Shown piece after piece: positions 12,501 to 21,500 of a stretch of 64,000 nt of DNA. A model generated the notes under the pieces. It saw only the letters and a program-made list of their open reading frames with translations, was not told the DNA's origin and ran no database searches. Numbering within the stretch: the first letter of the stretch is position 1; each line of letters opens with the position of its first letter. The DNA lies in assembly GCA_006937955.1 (NCBI GenBank), contig SSNP01000068.1, positions 224,543 to 288,542 on the forward strand, given 5' to 3'. Source of the DNA: Pachypanchax playfairii (lineage: Eukaryota; Chordata; Actinopteri; Cyprinodontiformes; Aplocheilidae). The position numbers were made by a program, and so were the translations under genes.

Positions 12501-15500
12501 GTAACATTGAGATGAAGCTTCACACTGAAACTTTCCATCCAGATGTTCCACATCTGCTCCAAAGTGTCAGCATGCTTCATGCTCCACTGCACCATCAAGT
12601 GGACAGTAAATATAAAACAGTGAGAATGAAAACAGGTTTGTTATCTGATGGTGTGATGTCAGTAATGTTTCCTACTATTTTATTTATTCATCTTATTTAA
12701 TCTTTATTTACCAGGTAGAACCATCTGATTCATGTCACCTGCTCAAAATGATCAAACTAACAAGTTACAGTTAAAACTAACATAAACAAGTTAAAATCCA
12801 CTCGACTAGCTCAGACAGCGTTTTGATCATGAACCATTTCCTGAATCAGTCACATGATACGACCGCCCCGAGGCTCTAACCGCCACGCCATCAGCTCAAG
12901 CCTCGATGTTCTTCATCAAGACGCAGAAGGGACACGCCGCCGCAGAAGGGACACGCCGCCGCAGAAGGGACACGCCGCCGCAGAAGGGACACGCCGCCAG
13001 TTTAAATGATTCTGGTCTCGTCTGAAATCTGTCGTGTTTTATGGATTAAAATACAGATTTGAAGTCTTTACAGTTTAAATTGGTGACGAGGTGTTAAAAA
13101 GTTAAACCCCGTCCCAGCGTCCCCGACCTTCCTGAAGAACTCTGCTGCATTCTGCAGACCTGGACCAACATGTGAGATTTAAACCAACTGGTCCTTAAAC
13201 GCAGCACAGTCTCCATCAGAGTAATAGAGTCGAACTCCAGCGTGTAGCGGCTGAGTGAACGTGGTCTGGACTCTGTGGAGGAGACTCATGGTTCTGGAGA
13301 CGCTGTAGAAGGACAGAACACCTGCTCCATGATCCAGATACACTCCGATTCTAAAAGAACGAGGACCTGAGACCGGAGTTTGGACTTTGTTGTGACAGAA
13401 CGTGTAAGTGTTGGAAAACCAAGTTAAAGCCCAACAGCTGTTACTGGATTCAAAGACACATTCAGTGTCTCGTCTGATGTTCCTGTATGTTACAGCTACA
13501 CACACGCCTCTCCCTCTCCACTCCACCTCCCAGTAACACCGACCAGACAGACTCTCTCTGCTCAGAACCTGATCACATGTGAACCGGTCTGGATGATCCG
13601 GATACGCCTGCTGTTCCTTCATTAATGTCACCTTCCTGTTCTCATCAGTTAGCAGCAGATATCTACCTGCTGAGTTTGGATCCAGAGTGAGTTCTTTAGA
13701 ATATTTAAGGAACTCTGCTCTGGTCTTTGGTTCTGGTTCTGGATCTGACGGTAAAACATCCACCTGAGTAACTGTCTCTGAGATGTTTGTCTTCATGTCC
13801 CTCAGAATGTCCTGTAGTTTGTCTCTGAGCTCTGACACAGCTGCTGTCACGTCCTCAAAGTACCTGAGAGGACGTGTCTTGATGCTGGATGAGTGTGGAG
13901 ACTCACTGAGTGCTGACACTGAGGGGTAGTTGTGGAGAAACTGGTTGTGATCCTCTGTGTGTGAGAGCTGCTGCAGCTCCCAGTCTTTCCTCTTCAGCTC
14001 AGTGATCTCCTGCTCCAGCTTCTCCTGAAGCTCTTTGACTCGACTCACTTCAGTTTCCTGCTGGGATCTGACCTGCTGCTTCACTTCAGACCTTCTTTTC
14101 TGGATCAGATGGATCAGCTGAGTGAAGATCTTCTCACTGTCCTCCACTGTTTTATCAGCAGAGACATTGATGTTCTTCACCTCCTGCTGAAGCAGCTTTA
14201 TATCTTCTTCTCTGTCCTGGATTCTCTGATGGATTTGTTGTTGAATCACCTCCAGGTTCTTCTGCTTCTCGGCTCTTTCTGTTGTAACTGAGACGGTTTC
14301 ATGTCCTTGATGTTCATCCATCAAACAGAGATAACAGATACACGTCTGATCAGTACGACAGAAGATCTTCATCACCTCATCGTGACGAGAGCAGATGTTC
14401 TCCTGGAGGTTCTTGGAGGGTTCCACCAGCATGTGTTTCTGTAATTGTGTGACATCATAATGAGGCTGAAGATGTTTCTGACAGTATGAAACCAAACAGA
14501 CCAGACAGGACTTGACAGCTTTCAGTTTCCTCTCAGTGCAGACATCACAGGACACGTCTTCAGGTCCAGCATAGTGGTGATCAGCTGGAGCAGCTTGGAG
14601 TCCAGTCTTCTTCAGATCCTCCACTAAAGCTGTTAGGATTGTGTTCCTCCTTACAATAGGTTTGTGTGTGAAGGTCTGTCTGCACTGAGGACAGCTGTAG
14701 ATTGTCCTCTGATCTTCTCCATCCCAGTAGCTTCTAATACAGTTCATACAGTAACTGTGTCCACAGGGAATCGTCACCGGGTCGGTCAGAAGGTCCAAAC
14801 AGATGGAACAAGAGAGAGCTCCTCGGTCCAGCTGAACTCCTTTTTGTGCCATTTCTCCTCTCAGTAAGAGCGGTCATGTGACTTTGATCTTCTTCAGCTC
14901 TGCATGTTGTTTATTTTGTGTTTAACACAAAGTTTCTGAACTTCATGTTCAGTCTGTAAATCTGAACAAGGAACAAGGAAGCGTCGGTTTCAGGTTTGGA
15001 TGGATTCTTGNCCACATCTGCTCCAAAGTGTCAGCATGCTTCATGCTCCACTGCACCATCAAGTGGACAGTAAATATAAAACAGTGAGAATGAAAACAGG
15101 TTTGTTATCTGATGGTGTGATGTCAGTAATGTTTCCTACTATTTTATTTATTCATCTTATTTAATCTTTATTTACCAGGTAGAACCATCTGATTCATGTC
15201 ACCTGCTCAAAATGATCAAACTAACAAGTTACAGTTAAAACTAACATAAACAAGTTAAAATCCACTCGACTAGCTCAGACAGCGTTTTGCTCATGAACCA
15301 TTTCCTGAATCAGTCACATGATACGACCGCCCCGAGGCTCTAACCGCCACGCCATCAGCTCAAGCCTCGATGTTCTTCATCAAGACGCAGAAGGGACACG
15401 CCGCCGCAGAAGGGACACGCCGCCGCAGAAGGGACACGCCGCCGCAGAAGGGACACGCCGCCAGTTTAAATGATTCTGGTCTCGTCTGAAATCTGTCGTG

Positions 15501-18500
15501 TTTTATGGATTAAAATACAGATTTGAAGTCTTTACAGTTTAAATTGGTGACGAGGTGTTAAAAAGTTAAACCCCGTCCCAGCGTCCCCGACCTTCCTGAA
15601 GAACTCTGCTGCATTCTGCAGACCTGGACCAACATGTGAGATTTAAACCAACTGGTCCTTAAACGCAGCACAGTCTCCATCAGAGTAATAGAGTCGAACT
15701 CCAGCGTGTAGCGGCTGAGTGAACGTGGTCTGGACTCTGTGGAGGAGACTCATGGTTCTGGAGACGCTGTAGAAGGACAGAACACCTGCTCCATGATCCA
15801 GATACACTCCGATTCTAAAAGAACGAGGACCTGAGACCGGAGTTTGGACTTTGTTGTGACAGAACGTGTAAGTGTTGGAAAACCAAGTTAAAGCCCAACA
15901 GCTGTTACTGGATTCAAAGACACATTCAGTGTCTCGTCTGATGTTCCTGTATGTTACAGCTACACACACACCTCTCCCTCTCCACTCCACCTCCCAGTAA
16001 CACCGACCAGACAGACTCTCTCTGCTCAGAACCTGATCACATGTGAACCGGTCTGGATGATCCGGATACGCCTGCTGTTCCTTCATTAATGTCACCTTCC
16101 TGTTCTCATCAGTTAGCAGCAGATATCTACCTGCTGAGTTTGGATCCAGAGTGAGTTCTTTAGAATATTTAAGGAACTCTGCTCTGGTCTTTGGTTCTGG
16201 TTCTGGTTCTGGATCTGACGGTAAAACATCCACCTGAGTAACTGTCTCTGAGATGTTTGTCTTCATGTCCCTCAGAATGTCCTGTAGTTTGTCTCTGAGC
16301 TCTGACACAGCTGCTGTCACGTCCTCAAAGTACCTGAGAGGACGTGTCTTGATGCTGGATGAGTGTGGAGACTCACTGAGTGCTGACACTGAGGGGTAGT
16401 TGTGGAGAAACTGGTTGTGATCCTCTGTGTGTGAGAGCTGCTGCAGCTCCCAGTCTTTCCTCTTCAGCTCAGTGATCTCCTGCTCCAGCTTCTCCTGAAG
16501 CTCTTTGACTCGACTCACTTCAGTTTCCTGCTGGGATCTGACCTGCTGCTTCACTTCAGAGCTTCTTTTCTGGATCAGATGGATCAGCTGAGTGAAGATC
16601 TTCTCACTGTCCTCCACTGTTTTATCAGCAGAGACATTGATGTTCTTCACCTCCTGCTGAAGCAGCTTTATATCTTCTTCTCTGTCCTGGATTCTCTGAT
16701 GGATTTGTTGTTGAATCACCTCCAGGTTCTTCTGCTTCTCGGCTCTTTCTGTTGTAACTGAGACGGTTACATGTCCTTGATGTTCATCCATCAAACAGAG
16801 ATAACAGATACACGTCTGATCAGTACGACAGAAGATCTTCATCACCTCATCGTGACGAGAGCAGATGTTCTCCTGGAGGTTCTTGGAGGGTTCCACCAGT
16901 TTGTGTTTCTGTAATTGTGTGACATCATAATGAGGCTGAAGATGTTTCTGACAGTATGAAACCAAACAGACCAGACAGGACTTGACAGCTTTCAGTTTCC
17001 TCTCAGTGCAGACATCACAGGACACGTCTTCAGGTCCAGCATAGTGGTGATCAGCTGGAGCAGCTTGGAGTCCAGTCTTCTTCAGATCCTCCACTAAAGC
17101 TGTTAGGATTGTGTTCCTCCTTACAATAGGTTTGTGTGTGAAGGTCTGTCTGCACTGAGGACAGCTGTAGATTGTCCTCTGATCTTCTCCATCCCAGTAG
17201 CTTCTAATACAGTTCATACAGTAACTGTGTCCACAGGGAATCGTCACCGGGTCGGTCAGAAGGTCCAAACAGATGGAACAAGAGAGAGCTCCTCGGTCCA
17301 GCTGAACTCCTTTTTGTGCCATTTCTCCTCTCAGTAAGAGCGGTCATGTGACTTTGATCTTCTTCAGCTCTGCATGTTGTTTATTTTGTGTTTAACACAA
17401 AGTTTCTGAACTTCATGTTCAGTCTGTAAATCTGAACAAGGAAGCGTCGGTTTCAGGTTTGGATGGATTCTTGTAGGAGGAGCGGTTTGAACCAGATCGA
17501 GGCTTTAACCCTTTCTACAACACAAATACACGTGACTAATGAGAACATACCAGACCTGAAAACTGTTTGGGTCTTTAGGTTCTGATCAGGAGTTCTGGAA
17601 CAGATGAGACCTACAGAACAGACTGTATGAAGCACATATCCACCGCAACTCACCTGTAAACCACTGCAACACATCTGTAAATCACTGCGACACATCTGTA
17701 AAACACTGCAACACATCTGTAAATCACTGCGACACATCTGTAAAACACTGCAACACATCTGTAAAACACTGCAACACATCTGTAAATCACTGCGACACAT
17801 CTGTAAAACACTGCAACACATCTGTAAAACACTGCGACACATCTGTAAAACACTGCAACTCATCTGTAAAACACTGCAACTCATCTGTAAAACACTCCGA
17901 CACATCTGTAAAACACTGCGACACATCTGTAAACCACTGCGACACATCTGTAAACCACTGCGACACATCTGTAAACCACTGCGACACATCTGTAAACCAC
18001 TGCGACTCATCTGTAAAACACTGCGACACATCTGTAAACCACTGCGACACATCTGTAAAACACTGCCACTCATCTGTAAATCACTGCGACACATCTGTAA
18101 ATCACTGCGACACATCTGTAAATCACTGCGACACATCTGTAAACCACTGCGACACATCTGTAAACCACTGCTACACATCTGTAAACCACTGCGACACATC
18201 TGTAAACCACTGCAACTCATCTGTAAAACACTGCCACTCATCTGTAAATCACTGCGACACATCTGTAAAACACTGCCACTCATCTGTAAATCACTGCGAC
18301 ACATCTGTAAATCACTGCGACACATCTGTAAACCACTGCGACACATCTGTAAAACACTGCGACACATCTGTAAATCACTGCGACACATCTGTAAAACACT
18401 GCCACACATCTGTAAATCACTGCGACACATCTGTAAAACACTGCGACACATCTGTAAATCACTGCGACACATCTGTAAAACACTGCCACTCATCTGTAAA

Positions 18501-21500
18501 CCACTGCGACTCATCTGTAAAACACTGCGACACATCTGTAAATCACTGCGACACATCTGTAAAACACTGCCACTCATCTGTAAATCACTGCGACTCATCT
18601 GTAAATCACTGCGACACATCTGTAAAACACTGCCACTCATCTGTAAATCACTGCGACACATCTGTAAATCACTGCGACACATCTGTAAAACACTGCGACA
18701 CATCTGTAAATCACTGCGACACATCTGTAAACCACTGCGACTCATCTGTAAACCACTGCCACTCATCTGTAAATCACTGCAACACATCTGTAAAACACTG
18801 CCACTCATCTGTAAATCACTGCGACACATCTGTAAATCACTGCGACACATCTGTAAACCACTGCGACACATCTGTAAACCACTGCGACACATCTGTAAAC
18901 CACTGCGACTCATCTGTAAAACACTGCGACACATCTGTAAACCACGGCGACACATCTGTAAAACACTGCGACTCATCTGTAAAACACTGCGACACATCTG
19001 TAAATCACTGCGACACATCTGTAAATCACTGCGACACATCTGTAAACCACTGCGACTCATCTGTAAACCACTGCGACTCATCTGTAAACCACTGCCACTC
19101 ATCTGTAAAACACTGCGACACATCTGTAAAACACTGCCACTCATCTGTAAATCACTGCGACACATCTGTAAATCACTGCGACACATCTGTAAACCACTGC
19201 GACACATCTGTAAACCACTGCGACTCATCTGTAAAACACTGCGACACATCTGTAAACCACTGCGACACATCTGTAAAACACTGCGACTCATCTGTAAAAC
19301 ACTGCGACACATCTGTAAATCACTGCGACACATCTGTAAACCACTACGACACATCTGTAAACCACTGCGACCAGGTCCTGATAATTGGTAGATAATTGAG
19401 CTGAAGCTCTCCTCCGTGTTCTTGTCTTCATTCAGATCCACCACAAGACTCAGACTCGATTTCCATGTCCAGGAAGGGGATTGAGGAGAACCTGGTGGAG
19501 GAGTACCGGAACTGTCAGTACTACAGACAGATGAAAGACGAACTGGGTCTGTACAGATACTCGTTAGAGATTCGTTAACTCTCACCTTTTATTTTTTTAA
19601 TGCACGTGGAGGTTTCTGTCACATTCTGGTGAAGGAAATGTTTCAGACGTTTTAACAGTGAATTTCTTAATTAAAATCAACAGTATAACATTTTTTAAAA
19701 ATTAAATTAAACCCAAAACACATTTGTGTATTTCAAAATAAAAGCACTGAGCGTGACAAGAACTTCAGATATTCACACAAAGTTCCTGAATCTGAAACTG
19801 ATGCTGAACATGTTGACAATAAAAACACGCATGTGTTTTCATTTAGGATGTTCAGTTTCTACATGTTACCTGTTCAGCAGGTGAGTAACAACCACTGCTA
19901 ACACAAACGTTCTAACATCTTGTTCTCCAGACAGGATAGTTCAGGGGAAGCAGACGATCAAGACTTCTCCCTCCAGAACCATCACCTACAACACCAGTTT
20001 CCTGACGCAGTTCAAATGGGTTCTCAAAAGAACCTTCCGCAACCTCATTCTCAACCCTCAGACCTCCATTGCACAGGTAGAACCTGTAGCAAGTTGTGGC
20101 TCCTCCCCTTAGAAAATGTGGGTGGTGGTTTAACTCTGTAGCAGCCTCTGCTGGACAGAAGAGGAACTACATGTTTACACCATATCTGGATTTTAGAAGG
20201 TTCTTGTTCACCTGAGCTGCAGACATGTAATTATTTCCTGTCTTGATCCTGTCCAGGTGGGCGTGACGCTGTTCCTCGCTCTGATTGTTGGAGCCCTTTT
20301 CTTTGATATTAAGGAGGATCAGAGCGGCATACAGAACAGGTCTTTAACTCTGTGGAGCACAGTCTCGTTTTTATTCAGTTCTAATTCTAATAAACTTTAT
20401 TGATCCCAGAAGGGAAATTAGACAATTATGACCATTTTATAATTAATTAATTAATTTATTTTATATTGTCTCATCTATAAACAGTTTTCATGTTAAATCT
20501 TTCAGGATTGGAGCTCTTTTCTTCATCGTTACAAATCAGTGTTTCGGCTCGCTGTCAGCTGCTGAACTCTTCATAACCGAGAGGAAACTGTTCACGTGGG
20601 TCTGACTCACACACGCATGCACATGCACACACATACACACTAACATCATGTGAGTTTAACATGAACCTATGTCAGTTTGACATGAACCACATGAACCCGT
20701 GTGAGTTTGACATGAACCACATGAACCCGTGTGAGTTTGACATGAACCACATGAACCCATGTGAGTTTGACATGAACCACATGAACCCATGTGAGTTTGA
20801 CATGAACCACATGAACCCGTGTGAGTTTGACATGAACCACATGAACCCGTGTGAGTTTGACATGAACCACATGAACCCGTGTGAGTTTGACATGAACCAC
20901 ATGAACCCGTGTGAGTTTGACATGAACCCGTGTGAGTTTGACATGAACCACATGAACCCGTGTGAGTTTGACATGAACCACATGAACCCGTGTGAGTTTG
21001 ACATGAACCCGTGTGAGTTTGACATGAACCACATGAACCCGTGTGAGTTTGACATGAACCCGTGTGAGTTTGACATGAACCACATGAACCCGTGTGAGTT
21101 TGACATGAACCACATGAACCCGTGTGAGTTTGACATGAACCACATGAACCCGTGTGAGTTTGACTTGAACCTCATGAACCCGTGTGAGTTTGACATGAAC
21201 CACATGAACCCGTGTGAGTTTGACATGAACCACATGAACCCATGTGAGTTTGACATGAACCACATGAACCCGTGTGAGTTTGACATGAACCCGTGTGAGT
21301 TTGACATGAACCCGTGTGAGTTTGACATGAGCCCGTGTGAGTTTGACATGAGCCCGTGTGAGTTTGACATGAACCCGTGTGAGTTTGTCATGAACCACAT
21401 GAACCCGTGTGAGTTTGACATGAACCTATGTGAGTTTGACATGAACCACATGAACCCGTGTGAGTTTGACATGAACCCGTGTGAGTTTGACATGAACCCG

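Larger units (their letters stand above)
12548..15010. repeat. Tandem segmental duplication, copy 1 (contains TRIM copy A)
   Basis: This 2463-bp stretch is nearly identical to 15012-17473. The copies differ by scattered substitutions, a 6-bp insertion (Glu-Pro) in the second copy, and a 7-bp 'gaacaag' repeat difference at the right end. They are separated by a single 'n' at 15011. Confidence 0.95.
15012..17473. repeat. Tandem segmental duplication, copy 2 (contains TRIM copy B)
   Basis: Second copy of the 2.46-kb unit. It begins directly after the 'n' at 15011 and is followed by unique sequence that leads into the 21-bp minisatellite. Confidence 0.95.

Noticed and set aside
13179..17322. Possibility that the TRIM pair are extra exons of abcg2
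   Set aside because: Opposite strand, complete own reading frames, and abcg2 exons 9 and 10 join in phase without them.
17453..19585. 710-codon minus-strand ORF of LQMCRSD repeats
   Set aside because: Pure product of a 21-bp tandem repeat whose length is a multiple of three; other minus-strand frames of the array are also open over long stretches, and it runs across the abcg2 exon 10 region.
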